Positions 52,953 to 62,001 of a DNA stretch of 62,303 nt are shown here, piece by piece. Made by a program: the position numbers and the translations under genes. Under the pieces are notes generated by a model that was not told the DNA's origin, made no database searches, and was given only the letters and a program-made list of their open reading frames with translations. The DNA lies in assembly GCA_022571715.1 (NCBI GenBank), contig JACZXH010000008.1:1-62303 (forward strand). Reading direction: 5' to 3'. Position 1 is the stretch's first letter. Each line of letters opens with the position of its first letter. The DNA is from Bacteroidota bacterium. GTDB lineage: Bacteria > Bacteroidota > Bacteroidia > Cytophagales > Cyclobacteriaceae.

Positions 52953-54330
52953 ATTTTTCAAGTCTACGATAGAGTGATGAACGTGTTAAGCCAAGTTCGC
53001 TTGCCGCCTGAGTAATATTGCCATTATATTTTACTAAAACCTTACGGATCAGAATTTTTTCAACTTCTTCAAGATCAAAATGATCCAGCATTATATTGTT
53101 TCCTTCGTTGTCCGGACTTTGCGTCAGCATCAGATCCTCAGGTTGTAATATGGTTGTCGAGTTCATAATTACTGCCCGTTCAATAGCATGCTGCAATTCA
53201 CGCACATTGCCAGGCCAATGGTATTTTGTCATTCGCGCCAATGCTCCATCGCTGAGTTTGTGTACATTTTTTTTATACTTATCAGCATATATGGTTAAAA
53301 AATGGCTGGCGAGAAGCGGGATATCTTCGATTCGTTCTTTTAAAGGGGGTAGGGTTATTTCAATTGTGTTGATCCGGTATAACAAATCCTGCCTGAATTT
53401 ATTATCTTTTACAAGATCATAAACGGGCATATTAGTAGCGCAGATAAGCCTGATATCTACTTTAATCTCTTTGTTCGACCCTACAGGAGTGATGGTATGG
53501 TTTTGTAAAGCGGCCAGCAATTTGGCTTGTAGGGTGGTTGAAAGATTGCCGATTTCATCCAGAAAAAGCGTGCCGTTATGCGCTGCCACAAACCGGCCTT
53601 CACGGCTTTCCTTGGCATCAGTAAATGCACCTTTCATATGCCCGAATAACTCACTTTCAAAAAGTGTTTCACTGATTGATCCGAGGTCCACGCTTACGAA
53701 AGGCTGACCGTTTCGTGAAGAACTCTGGTGAATTGCCCGGGCAACTAATTCCTTACCTGTTCCGTTTTCGCCCAATAAAAGCACATTGGCATCGGTATCG
53801 GCAATTCTTTCAATCGTTTTAAACACTTTATGAATTTCGACGCTTTGACCAATCAGGTCATGAAAATGATGATTCAGCTGATCACTTATTTGCTTTTGTT
53901 TCTTTTTAAGACCCTCAATTTCATCAAGCGATTCGCGTAATTTCATGGAAGAATAAATGGTGGCAAGTAATTTTTCGTTTTCCCAGGGTTTAAGTACAAA
54001 ATCAGTTGCTCCGGCTTTGATCGCTTTAACGGCCATCTGTATATCGCCATATGCAGTAATTAAAACTACTACTGCCGAGGGATCCTGATGCAAAATACGG
54101 TCGAGCCAGTAAAACCCTTCGGTTCCGCTGCTTACGTCTCTGGTGAAGTTCATGTCGAGCAAAATAACGTCGTATTTTTCATTTTTGAGCAGCAAAGGAA
54201 TTACTTCAGGTTTTTTTTCAATATCTACCTGTTTAATATGCCTTTTTAAAAACATACGGGCGGCTTTAAGTAAATCTTCGTTATCGTCAATAATCAGAAT
54301 TTTGCCGCTTTTTTCAGGCTCGTTTTTCAT
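52942..54330 (-). CDS. Sigma-54-dependent NtrC-type response regulator
   Basis: 462 residues from ATG 54330. Receiver domain with phospho-acceptor Asp59 (VILLDMNFT), AAA+ domain with [27 protein letters not shown] (the GAFTGA loop with Asp), [16 protein letters not shown] and [15 protein letters not shown], and a Fis-type helix-turn-helix at the C-terminus ([20 protein letters not shown]). A complete enhancer-binding protein. The gene is read away from the efflux operon and shares its 287-bp upstream region, which contains a sigma-54 promoter and two inverted repeats likely to be its binding sites. Co-transcribed with the kinase. Confidence 0.95.
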   Translation of the reverse strand: MKNEPEKSGKILIIDDNEDLLKAARMFLKRHIKQVDIEKKPEVIPLLLKNEKYDVILLDMNFTRDVSSGTEGFYWLDRILHQDPSAVVVLITAYGDIQMAVKAIKAGATDFVLKPWENEKLLATIYSSMKLRESLDEIEGLKKKQKQISDQLNHHFHDLIGQSVEIHKVFKTIERIADTDANVLLLGENGTGKELVARAIHQSSSRNGQPFVSVDLGSISETLFESELFGHMKGAFTDAKESREGRFVAAHNGTLFLDEIGNLSTTLQAKLLAALQNHTITPVGSNKEIKVDIRLICATNMPVYDLVKDNKFRQDLLYRINTIEITLPPLKERIEDIPLLASHFLTIYADKYKKNVHKLSDGALARMTKYHWPGNVRELQHAIERAVIMNSTTILQPEDLMLTQSPDNEGNNIMLDHFDLEEVEKILIRKVLVKYNGNITQAASELGLTRSSLYRRLEKYGI

Positions 54331-54469
54331 TTTTGTTAATGGTTATTTATATAATGTATTCAAAAGTTATACCGGAAACAGAAATACCAATACGTTTATA
54401 CCCTATACGTCTAATTTGTATCGAAGGTAGTGATTTAATGGATAATATATTCAAAATTGAACACCATGG

Positions 54470-54505
54470 CGTCCGCGTGCGAACACTTTCGTTCAGGTAT
54501 GAACG
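54470..54505. promoter_or_regulatory. Two phased inverted repeats, candidate enhancer sites for the regulator
   Basis: Site B, CGTTCAGGTATGAACG at 54490-54505, is a perfect inverted repeat with 6-bp arms around GGTA. Site A, CGTCCGCGTGCGAAC at 54470-54484, has the same half-sites CGTYC and GAAC. Position by position 10 of 15 bases agree. The sites are exactly 20 bp apart (two helical turns) and lie about 88 and 107 bp before the predicted transcription start, the usual place for NtrC-type activators. Confidence 0.65.
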
Positions 54506-54558
54506 CCGTATTTTATCCAATACGTTGTTTAATCACTGTGAAAGGTAAAATCATCAGT

Positions 54559-54574
54559 TGGCACAATGTTGGCC
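54559..54574 (+). promoter_or_regulatory. Sigma-54 (-24/-12) promoter of the efflux operon
   Basis: TGGCACAATGTTGGCC: -24 element TGGCAC is perfect, the -12 element reads TGGC against TTGC, and the GG to GC spacing of 10 bp is right. The start of transcription would be near 54585, 33 bp before the ATG of the adaptor gene. It points away from a sigma-54-dependent activator gene 229 bp upstream. Confidence 0.7.
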
Positions 54575-54617
54575 ATAGAAGTTGCGGAAATGTATATTTC
54601 ATGAGCAACAAATTTTC

Positions 54618-55862
54618 ATGGACAGGAAGATTAAGAAAAAAAAGTGGACTGCTAAACGTATAATCTCGATTTTATTCGGTGTATTATTTCTTTCCTTCGT
54701 TGTGTACAATATCGGATTCAGCGATCGCCGGTCGAAGTTGAATATCGATGCCAATAAAGCAACAATTTCAACCGTTAAACGTGGAGAGTTCACTGAATAT
54801 ATCCCACAGACTGGCATAGTAATTCCAAGCCGCACGGTTTATCTCGATGCCATTGAAGGTGGAACTATAAAAATACTAGCCGTTGAAAGTGGCGCAATGG
54901 TCAGGAAGGGAGATATTATCATCGAACTTACCAACCTTAACAGGGAGTTGGGCGTACTTACACAGGAGGCAAATCTGAGTGAAAGTATAAATAGGGTACG
55001 GCAGACACGGTTGCAACTGGCGCAAAACGATCTGAATCAACAGCAAATACTTGCTGAAATTGATTATCAGATTTCAATTTTGCGTCCTCAGTATGGACGA
55101 GAAAAAGAACTGCATGAGAAAAACCTGATTTCGAAACAGCAATTTGAGCGAACGGAAGAGCAATATAAATACAATATGAAGCGAAGAAAATTTACCTACC
55201 TGGCATATAAAAACGACAGCATTGATAGGGTAAGGCAGCTTCGCGAACTGGACCGGTCGGAAAACAGGATGATGGAAAGCCTCCATGGTGTAGCGAAGAT
55301 ACTCGATAACCTGATTGTAAGAGCACCGTTTGCAGGGCAGCTTACTATGCCCCCACAAATGGATATTGGACAATCGGTAACACCGGGCCAGCGTCTCGGG
55401 CAGGTTGATGTGGTTGGTAGCTTTATTGTGCGATGCCCCATTGATGAAATATACCTCAACCGTATCAATACGGGCTTAATTGCCACCTATAAAGATTACC
55501 AACTGAAAATCATATACATCTATCCCAATATCAATAACGGCCGGTTTGAAGTAGATATGGAGTTTGTACATGAAATGCCTGAGGGGATTGTCAGGGGCCA
55601 GTCGTTCCGGCTGCGTATTGCGCTTGGCAAATCATCCAAGCAACTTCTTTTGCCGGTGGGCGGTTTCTTTAAAGATACAGGTGGAAACTGGGCTTTTGTT
55701 CTAGCAGAAAATGGAAAAATGGCCGAAAAAAGACCGATCCGACTGGGTAGAAGAAATACAGAATACTATGAAGTTACTTCCGGGCTGCAACCTGATGACC
55801 GGGTAATTACATCTTCATACGACAACTTTGGAGATAATGAAGTGCTTATTTTGCAGTATTAA
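54618..55862 (+). CDS. Periplasmic adaptor subunit of ABC efflux system (HlyD/MacA type)
   Basis: 414 residues from the ATG at 54618 (MDRKIKKKKWTAKRI). A TTG at 54582 lies at or before the predicted transcription start. A TM anchor (IISILFGVLFLSFVVYNIGF) is followed by the membrane-proximal beta part, a lipoyl half (GGTIKILAVESGAMVRKGDI), a helical hairpin of about 110 residues (ANLSESINRVRQTRLQLAQN, EKELHEKNLISKQQFERTEE), the second lipoyl half (VRAPFAGQL) and the C-terminal part with SYDNFGDNEVLILQY. Bridges the inner-membrane ATPase/permease to an outer-membrane channel. Heads the operon controlled by the sigma-54 promoter. Confidence 0.9.
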   Translation: MDRKIKKKKWTAKRIISILFGVLFLSFVVYNIGFSDRRSKLNIDANKATISTVKRGEFTEYIPQTGIVIPSRTVYLDAIEGGTIKILAVESGAMVRKGDIIIELTNLNRELGVLTQEANLSESINRVRQTRLQLAQNDLNQQQILAEIDYQISILRPQYGREKELHEKNLISKQQFERTEEQYKYNMKRRKFTYLAYKNDSIDRVRQLRELDRSENRMMESLHGVAKILDNLIVRAPFAGQLTMPPQMDIGQSVTPGQRLGQVDVVGSFIVRCPIDEIYLNRINTGLIATYKDYQLKIIYIYPNINNGRFEVDMEFVHEMPEGIVRGQSFRLRIALGKSSKQLLLPVGGFFKDTGGNWAFVLAENGKMAEKRPIRLGRRNTEYYEVTSGLQPDDRVITSSYDNFGDNEVLILQY

Positions 55863-55910
55863 ATATTGAATTTTAGAATTTTTACCTTTAATTAATAAAA
55901 AATAACGACC

Positions 55911-56600
55911 ATGCTTAAAATCAAGAAACTTACAAAATTGTACACCACCGATGAAGTGGAAACCACCGCACTTAATGAAATTACACTTGAAATTCAGGAA
56001 GGGGAGTTTGTGGCCGTAATGGGTCCCTCAGGATGTGGAAAGTCAACGTTGCTAAATATTCTGGGGCTGCTTGATAATCCGTCGGACGGAGAGTATTTTT
56101 TCGGAGAACATGAGGTGTCCAAATACTCGGAAAGACAACGTGCCAAGTTGAGAAAAGGATCAATTGGTTTTGTATTCCAGAGTTTTAACCTGATCGATGA
56201 ACTTACCGTATTTGAGAATGTGGAGCTCCCGCTACTTTACCTCAAAGTTCCGTCATCAGATAGAAAGAAGCGGGTAGAAGAAGTGCTGGAACGCATGAAT
56301 ATTATGCACCGCAGAAACCATTTTCCTCAGCAATTATCCGGAGGCCAACAGCAACGCGTAGCCGTCGCCAGAGCTATTGTTGCTAAACCGAAGCTTATCC
56401 TGGCCGATGAGCCAACGGGTAACCTGGATTCCACAAATGGAGAAGAGGTCATGAAACTGCTTTCGCAACTTAATGAAGAAGGTACGACCATCGTAATGGT
56501 TACACACTCTCCATACGATGCGAATTATGCGCACAGGATCATCAACTTGTTTGACGGTAAAATTGTGACAGAAAATATAAAAGAGCAATTTCATATTTAG
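55911..56600 (+). CDS. ABC transporter ATP-binding protein (MacB/LolD-like)
   Basis: 229 residues from ATG 55911. Walker A GPSGCGKST at 39-47, Q loop FVFQSFNLIDE, signature LSGGQQQRVAVARAI, Walker B LILADEPTGNLDS and the switch His in VMVTHSPYDANYAHRII. Belongs to the MacB/LolD/FtsE group that works with FtsX-type permeases. 48 bp after the adaptor gene, and followed by a strong terminator, so it is the last gene of the short operon. The permeases behind it must be its partners if the operon has any. Confidence 0.93.
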   Translation: MLKIKKLTKLYTTDEVETTALNEITLEIQEGEFVAVMGPSGCGKSTLLNILGLLDNPSDGEYFFGEHEVSKYSERQRAKLRKGSIGFVFQSFNLIDELTVFENVELPLLYLKVPSSDRKKRVEEVLERMNIMHRRNHFPQQLSGGQQQRVAVARAIVAKPKLILADEPTGNLDSTNGEEVMKLLSQLNEEGTTIVMVTHSPYDANYAHRIINLFDGKIVTENIKEQFHI

Positions 56601-56633
56601 GTTGATTGCGGGTTTTTATGTTGCGTTAAGGTC

Positions 56634-56670
56634 AAAAACCGGCAGTGGTAATCTCGCCGGTTTTTTTATT
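56634..56670 (+). terminator. Rho-independent terminator after the ATPase gene
   Basis: Perfect 10-bp arms AAAAACCGGC (56634-56643) and GCCGGTTTTT (56656-56665) with a 12-base loop and a T7 run. It separates the adaptor–ATPase operon from the two permease genes. The rest of the 280-bp gap is AT-rich; I find neither a -24/-12 site nor a clear TAnnTTTG box for the permease at 56881. Confidence 0.88.
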
Positions 56671-56880
56671 AATAATCAAATTAATTTTTAAATGCAATTC
56701 ACAAATTAAAATTTATCAGATTGGTAAAATAGCTGAATAATTATTTATTTATATAAAACCTTGATGAGTAAACTTCCGTATAATCCAAGGAACTTGGTAA
56801 TACATAATACCATGATTACGTAACCTTTATTATGATTGGTTTGTCATTAATTCAGGAATCCACTCAAAGTCAAGACAATA

Positions 56881-59256
56881 ATGCTAAAAAATTATTTTAA
56901 GATTACATTCAGGAGCTTGATGAAAAACAAGCTATTTGTATTTATCAATGTGTTTGGTCTGGGTATTGCCCTGGCCTGCTGTATTGTCGCTTACCTTAAT
57001 TGGGATTATAACGTCAGTTTTGATTCCCACAATGTAAATGCAGATAAAATTTACAGAGTAAATTTTGTAAGGATAACAAATGGAATGCCTGTAAAAAATG
57101 GTGATTGTCCTATGCCTCTTGGAGGGTTTATCCGAGGTAGTATCAGCCATGTTGATAAGGTGGTAAGGATATATCCTACCAGAGGGAATTTTAAAGTTGG
57201 GGACGAACTGTTCAGGACAAGCGTCTATGCAGTAGATCCGGATTTCTTTAACTTATTTACATTCAACATGTCATCGGGTGACATATCCGAATTAAAAGAT
57301 AAAAGCAAGATTTTTATTAGTACGGAGCTTGTTGAAAAACATTTTAATGCAACGGATCCTGTCGGACAAATAATTACGTATATTAATGGTGATCAAATAA
57401 TTGAATACATTGTCGGTGGTGTATTTGAAAAACCTCCTCCAAATTCAAGTTTTCAAGCCAATGCATATGTTCATTTCGATAATGTTCTCGACATCCAGGA
57501 ATGGGATGAGAATGATTGGTCTTTATTTAATACAACATTTATAACTGTAAATAATCCGGATGACATTCCTGAAATTGAAAAACAACTTCAGAGTTATGTA
57601 GAAATCCAGAACAGGGCCAAAGAAGACTATAAAGTTCATGAGTATTATCTTGATCCATTCGCTGGTATGGCCGTACGGGCAGAAAGGGAAAATATATGGA
57701 ATCATTGGTTCAACCAGAGTTTGCCAACTGCTGCCGCAGTTGCTCCAGGAATAATGGCCATTCTGATTCTGCTTATTGCGTGTTTTAACTTCACAAACAC
57801 TTCCATTGCCATTGCTAACCGTAGAATCAAGGAAATTGGTATCCGGAAAGTAATGGGTTCACATCGAAGCCAGTTAATTGCCCAGTTTCTGGGAGAAAAT
57901 ATTTTATTGACTTTTTTTGCACTCATCGTAGGACTGTTATTAGCTGAAATATTGGTTCCGGCATATAGTCAAATGTGGCCTTTTTTGGATATCAGCCTTA
58001 GTTATAAAGAAAATGCGGGATTGATTGGATTTCTTGTTCTGCTTTTGATATTTACTGGAATAATTGCAGGTAGTTATCCCGCATTTTATGTGAGCGGATT
58101 TCAACCATCAAGCATATTACGGGGGACGTTGAAATTTGGAGGAACAAACAAGTTTACGCGTGTATTATTGACACTTCAGTATGCTATTTCACTCATAGCC
58201 ATTATATCAGGTTTTATATTTACTCAAAATGCACAATATCAAAATGATTACGACATGGGATTCAAGATGGAAAGTGTTGTATTTGCATATGTGGAAGATG
58301 AGAATGGTTATAATGCGTTGAGAAATGCGATGTCAGGGAATAGCAAGATAACCGAAATGGCAGGTTCAAGTAACAGCGCCACTTCCTCATGGTACACTGA
58401 TCCAATCAAATTTGAATCTTCAGAAATGGATGTTCGTCTTCTTGATATTGGTGATGAATATCTGAGAACAATAGGGGCAACTATTATTGACGGAAGGGAT
58501 TTTATTAAGGACAGCCAGTCAGATGTGGAAAATTCTGTAATTGTAAATGAAGAGTTGGTTCTTTCTTTTGGTTGGGAGAACCCTATAGGTCAGCAGATTA
58601 TTTTGAGGGATACAATCCAGCTCTATGTAGCAGGCGTGGTAAAAAATATTTATATCGATGGAGCATTGTGGAACCCAATTGAGCCAATGCTTATGCGCTA
58701 TGTAAAACAGGAAAACTACCGGTATCTATCTGTTAAAGCTGATTTTTCTGACATTAATGAAGTACATGACTTCATGGAAGCAAAATGGAAAGAAGTATTT
58801 CCGGATAAACTTTCCAATGTAAGATATATGGAGGATGAGAAAGCTAATCAGGTGCTAGTTAATAAAAATATTAAAGTCATGTTCCTGTTTCTTGGAATAG
58901 TTGCAACCATATTATCAGCTATTGGATTGTTCAGTCTTGTTTCACTCAATATTATTAAAAGAATGAAAGAGATTGGAGTGAGAAAGGTTCTTGGGGCATC
59001 CATACCAAGTATTGTCAACATCGTCAATAAAGAATTTTTAATCATTCTTTCGATTGCATCCGTAATTGGGTCTGTTGCAGGGTATTACATGGCAGACAAG
59101 CTGATGAGTAGTATCTGGACATATTATCTGCCTGTCGGACCGCTTGCTTTTGTTTTCGCAATACTGATAATGTTTGTTATAAGTGCAATCACAGTTGGAG
59201 GAAAAGTTTACAAGGCGGCATCTGAAAACCCTGCTTACACCCTAAGGGATGAATAA
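56881..59256 (+). CDS. ABC transporter permease, double FtsX/MacB-core type (first)
   Basis: 791 residues from ATG 56881. TM1 (LFVFINVFGLGIALACCIVAYL) is followed by a MacB-like periplasmic core, three TM helices (from VAPGIMAILILLIACFNFTN) of the first FtsX domain, then TM5 (RVLLTLQYAISLIAIISGFIF), a second core and a second FtsX domain (NIKVMFLFLGIVATILSAIG, VRKVLGASIPSIVNIVNKEF). The I-G-I-R-K-V-M/L-G-A/S sequence occurs in both halves. Thus 4 + 4 TM helices in one chain. Needs a separate ATPase, presumably that at 55911. Substrate unknown; lipids, peptides or antibiotics are usual in the family. Confidence 0.92.
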   Translation: MLKNYFKITFRSLMKNKLFVFINVFGLGIALACCIVAYLNWDYNVSFDSHNVNADKIYRVNFVRITNGMPVKNGDCPMPLGGFIRGSISHVDKVVRIYPTRGNFKVGDELFRTSVYAVDPDFFNLFTFNMSSGDISELKDKSKIFISTELVEKHFNATDPVGQIITYINGDQIIEYIVGGVFEKPPPNSSFQANAYVHFDNVLDIQEWDENDWSLFNTTFITVNNPDDIPEIEKQLQSYVEIQNRAKEDYKVHEYYLDPFAGMAVRAERENIWNHWFNQSLPTAAAVAPGIMAILILLIACFNFTNTSIAIANRRIKEIGIRKVMGSHRSQLIAQFLGENILLTFFALIVGLLLAEILVPAYSQMWPFLDISLSYKENAGLIGFLVLLLIFTGIIAGSYPAFYVSGFQPSSILRGTLKFGGTNKFTRVLLTLQYAISLIAIISGFIFTQNAQYQNDYDMGFKMESVVFAYVEDENGYNALRNAMSGNSKITEMAGSSNSATSSWYTDPIKFESSEMDVRLLDIGDEYLRTIGATIIDGRDFIKDSQSDVENSVIVNEELVLSFGWENPIGQQIILRDTIQLYVAGVVKNIYIDGALWNPIEPMLMRYVKQENYRYLSVKADFSDINEVHDFMEAKWKEVFPDKLSNVRYMEDEKANQVLVNKNIKVMFLFLGIVATILSAIGLFSLVSLNIIKRMKEIGVRKVLGASIPSIVNIVNKEFLIILSIASVIGSVAGYYMADKLMSSIWTYYLPVGPLAFVFAILIMFVISAITVGGKVYKAASENPAYTLRDE

Positions 59257-59403
59257 CAATAAATATTCATTGTGAAACCATAGGAGCGTAGAATGTATCA
59301 TTTAGTTGTAACCTTTTACACTGTATGTCGTCAAAGAGTTAAATCAGGAAATGCAATTAGAAATCTACTGTAAACTCGAATTTATTGCGCCTTAGGTATT
59401 TCT

Positions 59404-59421
59404 TAATATGATATCATATTA
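59404..59421. promoter_or_regulatory. Perfect 18-bp palindrome between the two permease genes
   Basis: TAATATGATATCATATTA is a perfect 18-bp palindrome, 118 bp before the second permease start. In AT-rich sequence this is a moderate signal and could be an operator or a chance event. The rest of the 282-bp gap (59257-59538) shows no terminator and no -24/-12 promoter. Confidence 0.35.
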
Positions 59422-59538
59422 TTGTTTGCAAACCAAATTCTGTGTGATTGCCTGATGCACAACTGCTTTGAGTTTTCTAACGAAGTCTAGTGAAAATTCC
59501 AAGTTATATCTTAGGGCCAAAACTTAAAATAAAAAATC

Positions 59539-61944
59539 ATGCTTAAAAACTATTTGCTCGTTGCCTTCCGCAATATTAAAAAACACAAACTTTATTCCTT
59601 CATTAATATTTTCGGCCTTACCATTGGTTTAACGGCAGGACTTCTTATTGGTATGTATGTTCTCGATGAACTAAGTTATGACCGGTTTCATGAGAATGTG
59701 GAGGATATTTACAGGATCTCTTTACATGGTAATATATCAGGGCAGGAAATTATAACGGCAAATTCTTCACCACCAATTGCGCAGGCATTGCTGGACGAAG
59801 CTCCCGGTGTTGAGGCTGCCACGCGTATCCGCAGAATCGGTGATATAGTGTTTCGCAATGGCGATGACTCATTTGTGGAGGAGCAGGTGATATATGCAGA
59901 TTCCAATTTTTTTGAATTTTTCACATTCCGATTATTGGAGGGTGACCCGCATACTGTTTTGACTGAGCCTAATACAGTTGTATTAACCTCTGAACTTGCT
60001 AAAAAATATTTTCCAGATAAAAATGCGATTGGCCAGATCCTAAGTGTAGGTAGTCAAAAAAGGGAATATAAAGTCACGGGTGTTGCAAAAAAGCCACCAG
60101 GAAATTCACATATAAAATTTAATGCAATACTTTCTCAACGGACAGTAGAGGTAGAGCAACATTATAGTGGCTGGACAAATAACTTTCTATTTACTTATTT
60201 CAGAAAAAATAAAAATACAAATATCGAAGACATTGATGCGCGCCTGGTGGATATGGTGAAAAAGTATGTAGGCGAAGAAATCTCCCAATTCATGGGTGTA
60301 TCATTCGAAGAATTCCTTGAGCAGGGCAATGCTTATGACTATATCAGTTATCCTATGACCGACACCCATCTCCGGTCAATTACAGATGATGATATGGAAG
60401 CCAATGGAGATATAACATACGTTTATATTTTTTCCGGCATTGGATTATTTATTTTATTTATTGCCTGTATCAATTTTATGAATTTATCTACTGCCCAATC
60501 TGCCGGCAGGGCTAAAGAAGTAGGGATGCGGAAAACGTTTGGATCATACCGACACACACTTATTGGACAATTTTTATTGGAGTCTATTTTATATAGCTTG
60601 TTTGCTACTGTGTTTGCAATTATTATAACTTACTTTATTCTTCCTCAATTCAATCTTATATCTGGGAAAAATCTGATTTTTTCGGGATTTCTAACGCCTT
60701 CATTTTTTATAATCATGGCCGTGGTAGCGGTATTTGTGGGACTGCTTGCAGGTTGTTATCCGGCTTTTTATCTTACTGCATTCATGCCTGCGGAAGTACT
60801 GAGAGGCAAAATAAAGTCAGGTATGAAAAGCAGTACTGTACGTAGTTCATTGGTAGTATTTCAATTTTGGGTTTCTATTGTTTTGATAATTTGTACTACC
60901 GTTGTTTATAAACAGCTTTCATATATGCAGAATAAAAACCTGGGCCTGGACAAGCAAAACGTATTAATTATATCGAGTACCAGTAAACTGGATACCGACA
61001 TCATGCCCTTCAAAAATGCAATTGAAAGTAATTCGAATGTCGTGGTCGCCAGTTTTACAAATAATGTTTTTCCCGGGGTAAACAATACAACTGTTTTTAA
61101 GAATGTTCATAATGATCAGGACCACATGTTGGGATCGTATTTTGCCGACTATGATCATGCGGATGTGCTTAACTTCAAGATAGTGGAAGGAAGGTTTTTT
61201 TTACGCGATTTTCCTTCAGATAGCCTGACTGTTGTGATCAATGAGTCTGCAGTAAAAGAGTTTGGCTGGGAAAAAGCAGTGGGCAACGAAATACTCAACT
61301 ATTTCGGTGATTCACCTGTTAAAACTAAAATAATTGGGGTGGTTAAGGATTTTAACTTTGAGTCGTTAAAAACCAATATTCGTCCCATAGTAATAAACTT
61401 TTCGAATACATCAAATAATCTGCTGGTAAGGTATCGTGGCGATGCGGCTGAAATTGTAAGTTTAACTGAAACAATATGGAAAGAGTTTGCCCCCGGCGAA
61501 CCTTTTGAATACGAGTTTCTTGACCAAAGTTATGATCAGTTATTCCGGTCGGAACAGCGACTGGGGAAATTATTCAGTATGTTTACCATGCTTGCGATAT
61601 TTATTGCTTCACTGGGTTTATTTGCCCTTTCGTCCTTTATGGCAGAGCAGCGAACCAAGGAAATTGGTATCCGGAAAGTGTTGGGTGCTTCTACAGGAAA
61701 CCTTACTGCTCTACTTTCAAAAGAATTTACCATTCTGGTATTGATTTCATTTATTCTGGCAATTTTGCCATCCTGGTATTTTATGGATAAATGGCTTGAT
61801 AGTTTTGTTTACAGGGATAAAATGGGAGTGTGGGTTTTTGTAGGTGCAGGGCTATTAACACTTACGATTTCCTGGCTTACAGTTAGTTACCAGGCGTTGA
61901 AAGCCGCCATGTCTAACCCTGTGGATTCATTGAAATACGAATAA
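59539..61944 (+). CDS. ABC transporter permease, double FtsX/MacB-core type (second)
   Basis: 801 residues from ATG 59539. Same plan as the gene at 56881: TM1 (YSFINIFGLTIGLTAGLLIGMYV), core domain with EDIYRISLHGNISGQE, FtsX domain from YVYIFSGIGLFILFIACINF and KEVGMRKTFGSYRHTLIGQF, TM5 (SLVVFQFWVSIVLIICTTVV), second core and second FtsX domain (MFTMLAIFIASLGLFALSSF, TKEIGIRKVLGASTGNLTAL). The C-terminus SNPVDSLKYE matches the other's ENPAYTLRDE. The decayed copy at 4708 is of the same family. Probably a paralogue that forms a heterodimer or an alternative channel. Confidence 0.92.
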   Translation: MLKNYLLVAFRNIKKHKLYSFINIFGLTIGLTAGLLIGMYVLDELSYDRFHENVEDIYRISLHGNISGQEIITANSSPPIAQALLDEAPGVEAATRIRRIGDIVFRNGDDSFVEEQVIYADSNFFEFFTFRLLEGDPHTVLTEPNTVVLTSELAKKYFPDKNAIGQILSVGSQKREYKVTGVAKKPPGNSHIKFNAILSQRTVEVEQHYSGWTNNFLFTYFRKNKNTNIEDIDARLVDMVKKYVGEEISQFMGVSFEEFLEQGNAYDYISYPMTDTHLRSITDDDMEANGDITYVYIFSGIGLFILFIACINFMNLSTAQSAGRAKEVGMRKTFGSYRHTLIGQFLLESILYSLFATVFAIIITYFILPQFNLISGKNLIFSGFLTPSFFIIMAVVAVFVGLLAGCYPAFYLTAFMPAEVLRGKIKSGMKSSTVRSSLVVFQFWVSIVLIICTTVVYKQLSYMQNKNLGLDKQNVLIISSTSKLDTDIMPFKNAIESNSNVVVASFTNNVFPGVNNTTVFKNVHNDQDHMLGSYFADYDHADVLNFKIVEGRFFLRDFPSDSLTVVINESAVKEFGWEKAVGNEILNYFGDSPVKTKIIGVVKDFNFESLKTNIRPIVINFSNTSNNLLVRYRGDAAEIVSLTETIWKEFAPGEPFEYEFLDQSYDQLFRSEQRLGKLFSMFTMLAIFIASLGLFALSSFMAEQRTKEIGIRKVLGASTGNLTALLSKEFTILVLISFILAILPSWYFMDKWLDSFVYRDKMGVWVFVGAGLLTLTISWLTVSYQALKAAMSNPVDSLKYE

Positions 61945-62001
61945 ATGATTTATTAACCCAGAATTGGCCGACAGGTTTCGCTTCTGTCTTTTGGAAATTT
62001 T

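Noticed and set aside
56601-59538. Sigma-54 promoters for the two permeases
   Set aside because: No GG-N10-GC pair with TGG...TTGC-like context was found in either gap.
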